Assembly: GCF_910592395.1 (NCBI RefSeq)
Contig: NC_088314.1
Span: forward strand, 992,001 to 1,056,000
DNA from: Lineus longissimus
Taxonomy: Eukaryota; Nemertea; Pilidiophora; Heteronemertea; Lineidae
Length of the DNA stretch: 64,000 nt
Direction of reading: 5' to 3'
Part shown: piece by piece, positions 47,198 through 60,479 of the stretch
Layout: each line of letters opens with the position of its first letter
Numbering within the stretch: the stretch's first letter is position 1
Notes under the pieces: generated by a model
Told to the model about the DNA's origin: nothing
Databases searched by the model: none
The model's input: only the letters and a program-made list of their open reading frames with translations
Translations under genes and position numbers: made by a program

Positions 47198-48960
47198 TGC
47201 TTATGTTCCTTAGGATTTTGAATTATGATTTTTCAATCAAGTTCACATGGCTTGGGGTCATTTCACAGCACATGATCTCTCCAGTAATGTAGTCAGGTCA
47301 TCTTTTGGTTGGGAGAATTCTGCTCTTAGACGGTAGGAAATCCTGATCGCCAAGCTGTACTTCCATTGATTGGGGTTATGAATTATCGGTCAACTGTCCT
47401 GTGAAGTGGCCTGTTGGCAAGACAAAACATTCCATTTCATAGCCCAACTATCACCGCATTGCTTTTGTTCCTTATTTGATGTCAAATTTCACTTTGGGTT
47501 TGTTTTGTGTTGCCAAACCTGAGCACGGATGGCGGGTTGTGCTTGAGATCAAATTCCACCATTCAGATTACTGGTGTGTTCATTTACTGTTGACAAAACT
47601 GCCATTTCCACTTAGCACTTTGAAAAAAACAACGAATAAGATTTAAGGTTGATCCATTTCTTAGTGTTCCATAGCTTTAACACTGGAAATGATACAAAGA
47701 GCAGGGTCTTGTGCTGTGTTTGATGATGAGATGATTTCAATCTTTCAGAATCAGCTGAGAGAAAGTTCTGTTGCTCTAAAATTTGGCGTTGTTCATCATG
47801 TGTGATGACTAATACACCAACTTAAATTATTGCAAATTATAGTAGACTTTGGGTTGATGGTTTATTTATGTTTTGATTTATTCTCTGTCAGTTTTCCAGT
47901 CAACGAGATCTCATCATTTGCTGGTTCTCTCAATTAATTTCTGTGTTATCTTTACATCACATCTACCCATTTGTAACAGTACGCACAACGAATTTGAGCA
48001 GCAAGAGTTGGTATGTGCTTGTTTGGTGGGCGTATGATCATCAAACGACAGCTGTCAATTTTGGACAATATTTATGTTGATAAAGACTTGGACTGAAAAT
48101 ATTGGTGGTTTGATGTGGACACCAGTCGGGTTGTGCTATGGTGGTGTGCTGTTGTGAAAATGAATCTTACTTCAGGTGCTTTATAAGTGCATCGGGATAT
48201 TTCTAACTTTGATAGCTCTTGTGAAAGACTATAAGTGTATTCATTGTTATGTAGTGAAGAACAGGTTCCAGTGTATAACTCCTAACTTGGTGGTGTTGAC
48301 CTCTGTGGCAAAGATCGTTTGACATGACACTATTGTAGTTAACTTTGTGACTATTTTGTAGTCTCATTTTGTGTCCTTATCACCAGATAATTGACCTGTA
48401 AATGATAATCGATGATTGTGGTGGAGGGCCTAGTAACCTTGTTCTTCATGTGTAGGATAATTCCACTTTTAGTGGTTCGGAGGTCAGATATCACAAAAAA
48501 CCAAATGAGGTTCGTGTCATGGAAATCAGTCGTCACGACTTCAATGCAGATCCTGTTATGAAATCTTTCATTGTTATGAAATCTTTCATTGCAGACTCTT
48601 TCTAAAAGCCATGGTAGCTCCTGGCTAGTTTTGCAGTACCTGTAAGTGTAAAAAACCTGTATGTATCTTCTTGACATCATGTAACTCCTCTTCATTTGTG
48701 AGCCATTATCGTCGAATGCATATTGCTAGGTTTTTAATGATAACCCCTTGGTACATATTTTTCACCTCGGTGATCTCAAATGAAGTGTGGTAAGATTTAT
48801 TTTGACACCATACGTGAGTTTCATAGATCCCTTCAAGTCACCCGTCATATCATCTCTGTTCCTTAATCATTTGCCACCCAATTTTGATACATAATGTACA
48901 AAAGGCAATGTGCTGTTGTATATGACTTCTAAAAACAAAATAAAAATATTTGTAAATAAT
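47198..48960 (+). other. MANF 3' UTR
   Basis: 1.75 kb of non-coding sequence between the stop and the AATAAA at 48939. No second gene seen. A 114-codon minus-strand frame at 48351-48695 has no domain or splice support. Confidence 0.5.
48939..48944 (+). terminator. Poly(A) signal AATAAA, MANF
   Basis: AATAAA in an A-rich context, 1.74 kb after the MANF stop and the first strong signal downstream on this strand. Confidence 0.5.
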
Positions 48961-51900
48961 ATCAAAGAGTTGATAATCCTTTGTTCTTTAACATTCGAAC
49001 AGGATCACGTGCAAAGTGCATTCTGGAATATCATATCTAGAGGTTGAATTGAGACAACATTATGTCATTACAATTTGAGCTTGCGGACAGCAGGAAATCC
49101 AGAAGTAGCTCTCCTCATAGTATGGTCCACTTCAATCCTGTCACTTTAGTCTGAAGAAGGTGTTGTCTTGTCAGACCATGCACCAGTATTCAGCACAGAT
49201 TTGGAGAAAACGTAACTTGATGTCAACCCTACTGTGAAGGGAGTGAATGACTGGAGCGTCCAACTTCCAAGACGTCCATGAAACTGGATGTGGCTTGGGT
49301 CAGGCAGCTGTTACACAACTACTTTCATAGATGGCGTATGTGTTCCCTTCGCTATGACCAGGTCCGAGGACAATAGCACATCCTGAGCAAATTTGCTTGA
49401 TGGTTTTGCCACCTATGTTCTGATCCACGCACTGATTTCAAAATGTGATCTGTCATAACCCATTCAATCAACACAGATTTCAAATTCAAGGCCTCGTCAA
49501 CAGGTCCCATTTCGACTAAGAGCTTGTAGAATTTTAGAAGGGAACATGCTAAGCGAACTGAGGTGACGAGGTCGCTACATGCTGACATAAACATGGGACC
49601 AAACCACATATAGGCCTATAATAAATAGTCCATGGACTTATGGTAATATCTGTCTCAGTATGGAATTATTCTAGACTTCTCTGAGGCACATGTTCAGGAA
49701 TCAACGCTCTTAGAACTGCATTGAAACTCGTTAAGACATATTCCTTCTTGCTTCCTCACTTTCAATAAGGTAAGTTTTTATCTTATATCAGCAGATTATA
49801 GGTTTTGAATGAACAGCGTGAGGACATTCGCAAGTCCTAAATGGCCTTAAGGATCAGGGAACCCAATGAGGACTTTCCAGGTCCTTTCCGACCCACAGGC
49901 TTGAAATATTCGCATCATTTTTGTCTCACTATTTATATTAGAGTTGTAACATCCGAAATCATATTACATGTATTCATAAGAGAGGTTTTGAGTTCAATGG
50001 TGATAGTTAGACTCCCGGGGCTGGCAAATAGTCTTCCATCAGGAACAACACATATCATGATCAAATTGGGTCACATGAGAAAATGGGGTTGAACATCATG
50101 ACGCATCCCAAATTTCTTTTGATAGAAATAGTGCAAAAAGAGCTGTCTTTATGCAGCAGGCAATGGCGTTATAGTAAAGATAGTTGAATGGGGCCCTTTC
50201 AAATTGCGGCCTATATCTACAGTGAGATTTATTCAGATACAGTCTTATCATGTGTTATCACCATTAACCACAGCTTAGAGTCAATATAAACGCAATCTAA
50301 TTAATTCCCAGGACAGGTTTGATCCGGGTCGACACGTCCTCAACCTGACCCGACTCAAATTGCCTCGTCTTTGACCTTTGATAATGCTCCGTAAAAATCC
50401 GTTGATGAGATGAGTGTAATGGGATGGCAACTATGTCATTTTCGCTCAATACATCATCCCGCAATTACGGTGAAAAAAGAAATTATAAATGTGAAGTTGG
50501 TGGTGGCAATGCATCAAGAGAATGAATCCTTGGTGGTGGACATAATGCTTTCCACCCTGTATAAGCACAGCAATTTGGTATGTTAGACCATCAAACCGAC
50601 CTTTGCGGAAAAATCTAATATGGCCGCAACAAATTCAAAATGGCCGCCAAACTACCCGATTGAAAAGAACCTTAAATCAAATGGTATGGGTTCTAGGCAT
50701 TTTATTCCCTTTGAATTGTGACAAAATATGACCAGTTTGTTGTTGAGCAAAAAGTCGTATTTGATTTCATAGCACTTTGGAGTGTTCACACGGTACGGAA
50801 GCCAAAACAAACCGTGACAGATTATCCTAATGTAACACTTGTCAATAGTTTAAGAAGAACAAACATGCGGCATGTCGTCGAGACCAAGTCTTCGATCTGC
50901 ATGCGTACGTCAATACAACGAATAAGAAGTGCTAAAACAGCCAGATCTGACCAGTTCTGTGATTTCCGAATCTAATGAGATAGACACCTAACAAATATTC
51001 AGTCACCTTGGATACTGCTCCGCGGGGTTCCTCCAGTCACACCCACGCATTTACAACATGCCTAGGTGATAATTTATACGTGTTGTACCTCTCAAGAACT
51101 AATGAAATTATGCTACGAAAGCATTCAAAATTCCTCATAGATTTAGTTGATTTCTTCCGTAGGAGCAACTGTCCGGATGAAGACAGGTAGGGCTGTCTTC
51201 TATTATTACATTTCCCTCGTCTTTATTGGGTAGGGGAACTCCCTTCAGCCATTTCATGGGAATAACAGATCAATTATGTGGGGATATTATGAGGGTAAAC
51301 GTTTGTAGTAAGAATTTGGAATAGCTGCCAAAAATGCCTTTGATTATTTAAAGTTATGGACGACGGGGTCATCGTCTGCTAGTGTAGTCCTAACGACTCC
51401 TCAAATACGTTTACATTGACATTGCGTTTACACACAAATCATCTGGTTCATAATGTGCAGCAAACCACATACGTCGGCATCAGTGTTCTTGTCTGAAGTT
51501 AAAGACACGCTGTCATGCTGGTTGTGACTATGTCTTCACAAGAGTAATTTGGGATGACCGGAAAATGTAATCAAACACCACTGACTCTCTCCATGCAGCT
51601 CAGCGGTGGATTATCTCTTCTGTGTTAATTATGTGTTGACAAGGCGAACCAATGTCAGTGTCATCAATGGGGAACAGTGATATAAAATTGGGAGAAATTG
51701 GGTTCAACTCACTACCAAGGATGGTACATCGGTACATAGAGTAGGCCTAATCAACTTACGACCTGACCTACATTTGCGGTATTTACTTTATCATTTTATG
51801 TTTATATTACATTTTAACGAGAATAAATAAATTCTGCTCTCTTGTACTGATGGGTATTGTGAATATTCCGTACCAATAAGTGCATCAAGGCTTTGCCGTG

Positions 51901-53640
51901 TACACTTTACAGTTCACATGTCTCCTTTGAAGCACCAGTATCTCATTTTACGAGTTGATCATGCAACTTTGGCTGTGCATGTGTCTGGTATGAGAGAGTT
52001 TAATCTCAAGATAATCAAACCCTACCAAATTGCCCTTAATTGAACCTGATGAGCTTGGACACGACAGGACAGAATTCTTATGTATAAGATATGCACTATA
52101 ATAACAACATAATAACTTAAATTAGCCAAAATTCTTGTATCAGCTCGGTATATTACAGCTAACATTGTCACAACCAGGAAGACAGTCCACATACCAGCTG
52201 ATTATGACGTTTTCTTTCTGCCTACTCATAGGGCCTACAGTCCATAAATGATTTCCGATGTTCTTCACGTCATTCATTGTCTTACAAGACTTAGATCATG
52301 TCGTCCAAGGAACACTTACTGTAGGAAATGATGGGTATAATACTGGTGATTGTAGCTCAATGACGTCTGCTGCTGACGTCAAAGCGTCTCAGTTCAACAG
52401 TTTAGAGACAGTGTTAAAATCTGGTATCCGCCTTACAATTGATGAACTGGTCATGATAGTCGTGAGAATAGTGAATTCCTTGTTAGAAAATAAATATGCG
52501 GGGGTGGCAGTAAGATGTTGCTTTGAATAACTATAACTGACATATCTGAGGGTGTATTGTATTCTATCTCAACAAGGAAGATATGGTCAGAGTTATTTCT
52601 TCATTCACATCGCCGCAAATCTAGACCCACCCATCTCACACTGACTGATCGCCAGCATCTTCCTGTGGTGTTGAAGTTTCATTGGCTTGGCTGTCAACAG
52701 AACATACAATAACTCACTCAAGCAAGTGAGGTGGGAGGAGACGACCATATGGTGGCTGCTTATGTAGCCCTGCAGGTGAGCTAGCATGGTCAGTGACGGG
52801 ACAATCCCATGCCAGACAGTATCAAAACAGGTCTTTGACATCAAGAAACCAGATGGCAGCCATCAAGAGCAGACGATAGATTCCACACTGCCATTCGAAC
52901 ATTCCACGCCAGAATGCCAATATTCCTGTGATCTCATATAACATGGACGACATCTCATTGGTGATGGAGTTTCGTCAGGGAATTGGTGTTAAAGATCTTA
53001 ATTCTTCATTTCACGTAGCAGGCTCACCAAGCAGACGCAATTCTTCATGTAGATTCATTTCGACTGGCTTCAACTGATATGTAGATTCACGAACCGGTGC
53101 TGGAATAGTAGGATCGATATGCTTGCATTACACATATACACTTCAAGCTGATTTATTCAACAGGTGTCACTATTTGGTTACTGATTTTGCCCAGCTTTCG
53201 TCAGTGGGATTGTGTCTCTGCCGGTACGCATACATACATTACCAAACAGGAGTCTGGCCTGTGTCTATATCGGTACACATACATACATTACCAAACAGGA
53301 GTCTGGCCTGTGTCTCGACCGGTACACATACATACATTACCAAACAGGAGTCTGGCCTGTTTTGTAACGAACCGTTTTACATTGTTGTTACTTCTTCATA
53401 TCTTTTTTGATCTGCCTTTACTCATTTGATCATGATTCTTTCTGAGTGCGTGTTTCCTGAGGCGGGAGGTTGATCACAATTTACATTGGTTTGCAATTTG
53501 ACACCAGACTGTACACACTGCCCAGACTTGTATGGCTTGGAGATTCATGGTATTTCTACATGCAAACCGAGACAGACACGGCACTGCGCAAATCTATAGT
53601 GGGCCACAGTACGCGCTGACCCCAAAGGACTAACACGGAC
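48961..53640. other. Gene-poor intergenic region
   Basis: About 4.7 kb in which I see no convincing gene. Open frames are all under 100 codons, with no recognisable motif and no paired splice sites. It contains a 49-bp tandem repeat at 53222-53360. A distant promoter, enhancers or non-coding RNA could lie here but leave no sign I can read. Confidence 0.45.
53222..53360. repeat. 49-bp tandem repeat, three copies
   Basis: Copies start at 53222, 53271 and 53320 with CGGTACACATACATACATTA (first copy CGGTACGCAT) and share CAAACAGGAGTCTGGCCTGT. The third copy is truncated. Non-coding. Confidence 0.9.
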
Positions 53641-53879
53641 TGATTGCGGTTTCGGGATGTCACTTGACTAATATTACTTCTCTCTCTCCTCTTCTAGTGA
53701 TAAATGGCCAGACAATGAGTTTGACCAATGAGGATGAAGAAAACACAAGACAATATACATTCGTGAACCTCTGTCGCCGTAAGGCTCGACACAACCTCTT
53801 GTTGATTTCGTATTGTCCTCTGTGTTTAATCCGTTATGTTTTCTCTCTTCGCCAGGGCTTGACGACCTCAACATGAGCT

Positions 53880-53951
53880 TGGATACGGAGGATAACTAGA
53901 ACAGCCGAGAGATGGGTGGAAACCTCATCAGTTGCCATGGAGATAAAAAGG
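53880..53951 (+). other. Candidate first coding exon with MGGN N-terminus
   Basis: ATG at 53912 gives MGGNLISCHGDKK plus one base before a GTAAGC donor at 53952. The phase matches the main-exon acceptor at 57747 exactly. Gly at position 2 with a nearby Cys8 resembles an N-myristoylation plus palmitoylation signal, although Ser is at position 7, not the preferred 6. A pyrimidine-rich acceptor (CTTCGCCAG, about 53855) just upstream would make this the coding part of an exon with a spliced 5' UTR. Confidence 0.5.
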
Positions 53952-56900
53952 GTAAGCGTCTATATCAAGGCCTTGTCGGCATTTCGAAACGATGTCTTGG
54001 TGCATAGTTCAACAATAGCGCCTTCAAGAAGTCGTATCGGATCTACACTTTTAGTGGTCTCAATTCCAATTGCTTCGGGGGCCCTCACCCCACTGCCTGG
54101 GGAGTGTAATAGAAGCTCGTCATGTAATAGTGGTATTAGACCCTTGGATAGGAAGTCCGGGTATGAAATGTTCTATTGTAAGGTCTTGTCATTTGTCTTG
54201 TTGGTACGGGGCAGTAATCTCAAGAGGATGGATTATCTCCTAAAGATATCCAGTTCAAACAAGTTCAAAATAATCCGGATATCAAAAAGCATTGCATTAA
54301 GTTTGTGGCAGACAGACAACAATAGACCTCAAAATGCGCCTGACATGTTCAATACAATGTCTAATTAGTTAGGTTAATAAGGGTTGATCTTTCACACAAA
54401 TTGCATTCCATAAGGTATTGTTCGGGCACTGTACATTCATGTCAGTTATACTCAACTACATGTATTTTGTGGAGAAAGGTTTTTAACCCATTACATACCA
54501 AGTTCAATACCGCCAAATAGGGATTTAGTTTTCATAACGTACACGTAAACGTATGGGTAAACGTGTTGATTCATGTCATAGGTTGACGGACTATCAGTCT
54601 ACGCTTGGTTAACGTGCCATAAAACTGTGTTTAGCCAGGTATTCTGTTCAAAAACTGACAAAACTCGATATAAAGGCCTGTCAGATTTTCAGTGCTCAAC
54701 AGTGCTGAAGATAACAACTGAATTTTGCAGGATGACCGACCAATTACCATCCTAAAGTATATTATGCACCCATTAATCTAGTTGTCTCGACTGTCAACCC
54801 ATTAACATATCCATAAGACCTGTTGCATACATGAATTGCATTTCACTTTTTCTCCGCAAAACACTTTCACTGTTTCAAGTCCACTTCAAAACATATTTTC
54901 AATATTCAGTATGTATTGCGTGAAAATACATGCCAACGGACGTCTGGTGGTATGTAGTGGATGCAAATTTGGCACACTCTTAACGAACAATGGCAACTTA
55001 CACCAGAGTCAGACTATGCTTACACTAAACGCGATAATGATTTTGCTTAACAGCCAGGAGCCGTCACTTCTTCCAGGTTGGTTGGACCTGTCTGCATCGA
55101 CACCAACACCGAAACGGCTCCTGGCTGGCTTTACAGTAAAGTGGCCATTGACGGTAGATATCTGTTCTATCTGACGATACTGAAAAAAACCCACACAGAT
55201 ATCAAGAAACTGGTCATCACCAAGCATGTGAAGCGAGTTGTTTTGACATCAATTAAGGCAGATGTGACGCGATTTTTCTGCCGCAGCGTCAACAGATATG
55301 TCTAATGATATGAGACCGCTACAGGCTGAACTAAACTAGGACTGAACATTATGTTCTCACAATTATCTGGGCCTACTTGAACATTCCAGATGTGATTGAA
55401 TGTACAAGTACTTTGCACTTGAATCGTAAATCGCATTGCCAGGTTAGACTTTCAACAGTTCGTCCTCAACTTTTCGGACTGCATCTTTCAATACCCAGTA
55501 ATCAATCCGGGCGGGCGCAGTCCCTGGTCAACACGAAGAGAAAATCTGAACTAAGTTAACAAGAATATCCATACCCAACGCTTGCTCAAAATGATAAAAA
55601 CTCTAATTGCCTTGACCATGGGACATCAATTAGGTGATTTGGTAGATGTGATCCCATTCCTGATTATAAGGATGTATAATTAAAGTAAACATGTATGCTA
55701 CTAATGTGGGTGAATCGATACGATTAGGAGATCTCTTGACATTAATACCAGTGTTAGTTGTTAATTTCATCATTCGATTAAATCGATTTAGGAGTTATCG
55801 ACATATACAAGTATCAGCCTATATTCAAAACCTTGAACTGTGTATTCTTGTTGTCTACTGGCAATGCCATTATCCCTTGAATTCCTCTTATCCGTGTCAA
55901 AAGCAACATTCCGTTGTGTGTAACACCATCAGAGATCAGTGGTTTACGGTGTGGTTCAATTTCTGTGAATGGGGTCAAGCTTTGGCGGAATATGGTCAGA
56001 GACTGTCATAAAATGTGTTTAGGAGTAGGTCTTTAGAACGACCAGTAACATTCTCCTCACATTTCGAGAAGCTCAAGCAATGGAAACGTTATTCTCTAGC
56101 AAGATTCATTGGAACTAATGATAACCAGGAGACTTCGGCCTCTCTTTGTGTTACAACTCCCACTCAAGAATCACTTCCAACTGCTATGGCGTGGTCGGGG
56201 GTTCAGGCGATCCCACTCTTTGTCCCATCGTGCTGTTTCTCCGGATCTGGAAGTGACACTGATTCGGCAAATGGCTATGGTAAGATTCGTTGCATTTCAT
56301 CATCATTGACATCATCATGGCATCGGGACGGGCCTTATTCGCATCACCATTCGTATCACCATTCGTATCGCATACCTTTCACGTCCTGATTCGTCTCCAT
56401 GACAATAGTGCTCTCAGACAGCTGTTGGTCTCGTTAATTGGTTCTCTGACAATGTTTTGGGCCGAAATAGCGGGTTAATCTAGATCGAGCTTTCTAAAAT
56501 GATTTCGACTGAAAAAAGTGTGTAAGTTACAATAGAAGATTGTCAATTACACGGCAGTCATGCATTTGGCCCTCACACCGGGTTTTCTTCAAACTGGACG
56601 TATTCTGCAGATTCCACCCATTCCGTTATTCCGCCAAATCCGTTGATTCGGTCCAGGGTAACCTGACCTTGACATTGTCCAAAGCCATGGATACCAGTCC
56701 TGTTTTGCATCAGAAGGAAAGTCTGACATCTTGCACTGATTTCTCTCCAAACCAAATGGCGACTTGTTCTCATTACCTATGACATGTTTCTCGCATTTAA
56801 AACAATACACGGCTCAATTAGTTTAACATCCAATTCACATTCCTGTCCCTCAGGCGTGACAGATGGAAACCTCAGCAGTCTGTCCCACTTTGAAATGACC

Positions 56901-59900
56901 CACTGACCCGGTACATTGATCTACGCGTCAATGTAAACTGAATAGGTAAAAACTGCGATGACACCGACTATAAATTGATTTCATCACAAATTGAGCGGAT
57001 GCCCGTGCAGTTGCACATGTATAAATGCACGTCTATTTTGGTCCAACTTATAACCTAACACTAACAATCAGGAAGGCAGGCGATAAGTTGATAATTGATG
57101 CTAATGAGACTGATTAAGCCGCAGATTTGCAAGTAAATGTCGTACATGATAGGAATTTGTACACATGACAGGCCATTTGGCGCTCATTTTCGCAGACGAA
57201 CTTCGTCGGAGTACCATGCCTGATCGGCGCTTCGATATATAATTCGTGTTTTTTTATCAAGCGGGGAAGAGTTTCTCATTGGATGCATCAGACATTCAAC
57301 TTCGTTATTACCCATTACCAGACCCAGTTACATGTCGCTTGGACAAGGTCGACGACACGACAGACGTCTACAAATGTACGGTTATGGTACGGTATACATG
57401 TTGTGGATGTGACATTGTCCCTTTCAGTGTGTGTGTTTTCAAAAGGAATCCCGATATGATTCGTGACTTTTAAGGTGGGTTGCCATTGGAAGCTGAATCA
57501 ATATCTGGTCACTTTCACAACTTTCACATTATGGATCGGGTCACGGGTAGCTAAGACGTACTTAGCAGACCAGGTCATCCACTATTTTAACCAATTCACC
57601 ATGCATCCTTTCAGCGGTCGTCTTGAAATCGGGCATGCTGACGATGAAAGGATAAGTTTGTTTTCAGAAGTACATCATCTGATCTTGATTGCCTGGAATT
57701 CCTCCTGTAGCCATTGACTAACGCTAAGCCCTATTTATCATTCCAGGTTACAACCCCTTCGAAGTTTACGGCCTCAAGTTGGATGGCAAGGAACCCCTGC
57801 CAATGCGTCCAAAGGCGAAGGACAACAACTATACGTCACTTCCGATCAAGGCTGAGAGCGTTCAACAGACGTATTGTGAAAACAACAACTCAAAGATGAA
57901 CCACACTCCTGATCAGACCCCGAATGGGATTGGGAAGATATCGAACGGTCGCGCCAAACGGGTGTCCATCTCTGATGTTCTTTCAGTGACACATTCCTCT
58001 AGTTGTCCGTCTTCGCCGTGCGCGTCTGGACGGCGAGCCAGTCAGCGTCCACCGCCAAAACCGCCACGCATGCGTAGCTATGCGGACAACCAGTACAACA
58101 CCATCGACTGTACTCGGCGAATCTTAGACGAATCCTTGAAAAGGGCGATCAGGGAGATTAATACTCGACACGGGTCTTTGGGCCAGGGGAAACGGAGACT
58201 GGAACTGGCCGAGGCGGGGGAGTGGGTGGACAGTACTGGAGGTAACTTTGTGTCCTTGACCCCTAACAAGTTTGCAAGCAGCCGGACCAGTCTCCTGACT
58301 CTGCCCATCGCTGAGAAGTACTCGCAAGTGTACTCATTATGCCAGGACGTTCTCCAACAGATGTTGGAGCCTGATGCGATCCTTGGTCAGTGCGTGGAGC
58401 GTGGATTGATCACGCCAGAGACAGAACTAGAAATCATGGGTTGTCTGACGAAACAACGGCGGTCTAGTCTGTTGGTAGGCGCGGTCGTTGATGACAATCC
58501 GACTAACCTTGGACCATTCACCGAAATACTCCGAGAGGTCCCGAATCAGAAGCACTTGGGTGATTTAGTAGAGTGTTTGACCACGATTATACAGTCTGTG
58601 ATTGATATTAGGGACGAACAACTTAGGAATGGGGTTTCTCCCCACTCCGGTAGCCAGGAGGACTTCCTGTCTCAGGAGGAATGTGCAATATTCCAGATTG
58701 ATATATGTTACTGTGATACTGAGACTGGGGAAAGTGTAACTTTAGACGAGGCGAGATATTTAGACAAGAGCTTGGAGGAGGCGCTTGAAGACATGGGGAA
58801 AATTAAACGTAGGTCATACTATGAGATGTGCGCATTGCGAGACTGGAACGCGAACCTGACAAGTCAGAGTCGAGTTGTCCCTGTTGCAAAGGTGGATTTG
58901 TACAACAGGAAGCTAGGCATGGAAGGGGTTAAGTTTCTCTCGGGAGTGTTGCAGGACTATAGTTGCATCAGAGAGTTGTATGTAGCAAAGAATAAGATAG
59001 ATAAGGACGGCGTTGAGTTATTAAGCCGGGCGCTGGTCGCAAATCATGGATTAGCGAAGTTAGATTTGCGGCTGAATGTGTTCGGGGACGACGGTGCCAC
59101 GTTCATTGCGGAAGCACTCCGACGGAACAAATCACTCCGGTGTTTGAATGTGACATGCACAGGATTAACTGGGGTGGGTATGAACAGGATAGCAGCATCT
59201 CTGGCGAAAAACAACTCTCTAGCTGAGTTAGATGTAGGGTTTAATGATCTTGCTGGTTCAGGATGTGACTCGTTGGCAGAGATTCTAAAAAACAACGCGT
59301 ACACAAAACGTCTCCGATTGCGCCATACCAATCTCTGTTCTGAAGGATACTCAAAGATTTTCAAATCTCTGCGGATAAACTCACGGTTGAGTATGTTGGA
59401 CATCAGTGGCAACCGGATAGGGGATGACGGGGCGTCTATCCTGGCCGAGATCTTGCTCAGCAACCGGACACTCCTGGAGATCAACTTGGAGAAGTGTGAG
59501 ATCACCAGCGTGGGTGCCGTAGCATTGTCTCGATCGCTCAAAGCCAATACGACCTTGAAGACAATGGACATGAGCATGAACACGATCCATGATGAAGGGG
59601 CCACCGCCCTCGCGGACTCCATGAAATACAACCACACTTTAGAATGTATCTGTGTGAACATGTGCGGCATCGGCAACGCTGGCTTCATCTCGCTGCTAAA
59701 CGCTTTACGCGTCAACACGTCCATAACGGTGCTAAAGATCTGTTATAACGTCCTGGGACACGAGGAACAACCCGAGGAGATCGAGAGGTACTATCTGACA
59801 TTGGAGTCTGTGTATGAGAAGCTGAGCCAGGTCCTGCGGACGCGGCCAGAGGTGAAACTCCTACTCTGGGGCAACCGTCTCGACGAGACATTCCTCTCAG

Positions 59901-59920
59901 ACGACGTCAAGCTGACGTGA
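53912..59920 (+). CDS. CARD-like and leucine-rich-repeat protein
   Basis: Probable cytosolic or membrane-tethered adaptor. The main exon 57747-59920 (acceptor TTCCAG) encodes nearly the whole protein. It is joined by a phase-1 junction either to 53912-53951 (MGGNLISCHGDKK, 737 residues in total) or to 56186-56279 (MAWSGVQAIPLF..., 755 residues in total). In the shorter form, residues 1-200 are disordered with RPPPKPPRMR. About 200-290 form a six-helix CARD-like region (CQDVLQQMLE, ILGQCVERGLITPETELEIM, FTEILREVPNQKHLGDLVE). About 390-685 hold around ten ribonuclease-inhibitor-type LRRs of 28 residues (LDLRLNVFGDDGATFIAEAL, LDISGNRIGDDGASILAEIL). This is the layout of NOD-like receptors with the NACHT ATPase missing; no P-loop is present. 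I do not recognise a named orthologue. The LRR call is secure, the CARD call moderate, the first exon uncertain. Confidence 0.8.
53952..57746. other. Intron region of the CARD-LRR gene
   Basis: 3.8 kb between the MGGN exon and the main exon. Apart from the candidate exon at 56186-56279, open frames are short and unsupported. No repeats of note. Confidence 0.45.
56186..56279 (+). other. Candidate alternative first coding exon (MAWSG)
   Basis: ATG at 56186 opens a frame ending SGSDTDSANGY plus one base before a GTAAGA donor at 56280. The phase also matches the acceptor at 57747. The frame stays open upstream to about 56015, so an internal exon with an acceptor near 56128 is another reading. 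Confidence 0.4.
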
Positions 59921-60225
59921 GAGAACCAGAGGTTAATGTCTTCGAAGATTGACCTTAAAAACCCGGGCGCAGTCGTTCCGCCGTCTTTGATTTCTACGAT
60001 AGTTTGATGGTGACTATAAACGTCATCTCGGTTAGTCAAAGACAGTAGAAACTGCTCGTCTCTGGTCCTCCTGACGGCCTGAGACGAAATCCTACTCTAG
60101 TCGTCGGCCGACCGCGATGCCTTTTTCACACACGCTTATGCCGGGATAGATCTATCCACCCGTTGGTATATCACGTGGTTGCATTCAGTTTCAGATCATT
60201 AGATATTATTTATGATGCCAGGCCT

Positions 60226-60231
60226 AATAAA
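60226..60231 (+). terminator. Poly(A) signal AATAAA, CARD-LRR gene
   Basis: AATAAA 306 nt after the stop. A second AATAAA at 60467-60472 could serve as an alternative, longer 3' end. Confidence 0.5.
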
Positions 60232-60479
60232 ATAATTGTGCCTAATACGATATGTAATTATGAATAACATATTCAAATAGTGTTATGTGCAGGTCTGATA
60301 GTTGCTTTAGATAGCCGTAACAGCTCCTGGCCGATTTCACCGTATCGGAACAGATGCCAGTATGTTGTCTTCACGAGGTAGGCCTACTGCCTCTTCACAA
60401 ATTTCATTATTTGTTGAAATGATGATGTTGTTGGTTGTGTACATAGCTGTATATTTTGCATCATGTAATAAAACTCTAG

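Noticed and set aside
52258-52530. 90-codon frame as a gene in the gene-poor region
   Set aside because: No recognisable motif, no supporting splice sites, and a length expected by chance.
59044-59724. 226-codon minus-strand frame opposite the LRR exon
   Set aside because: It is a shadow of the LRR coding strand. The sense strand has clear 28-residue repeats, while the antisense reading has no recognisable domain.
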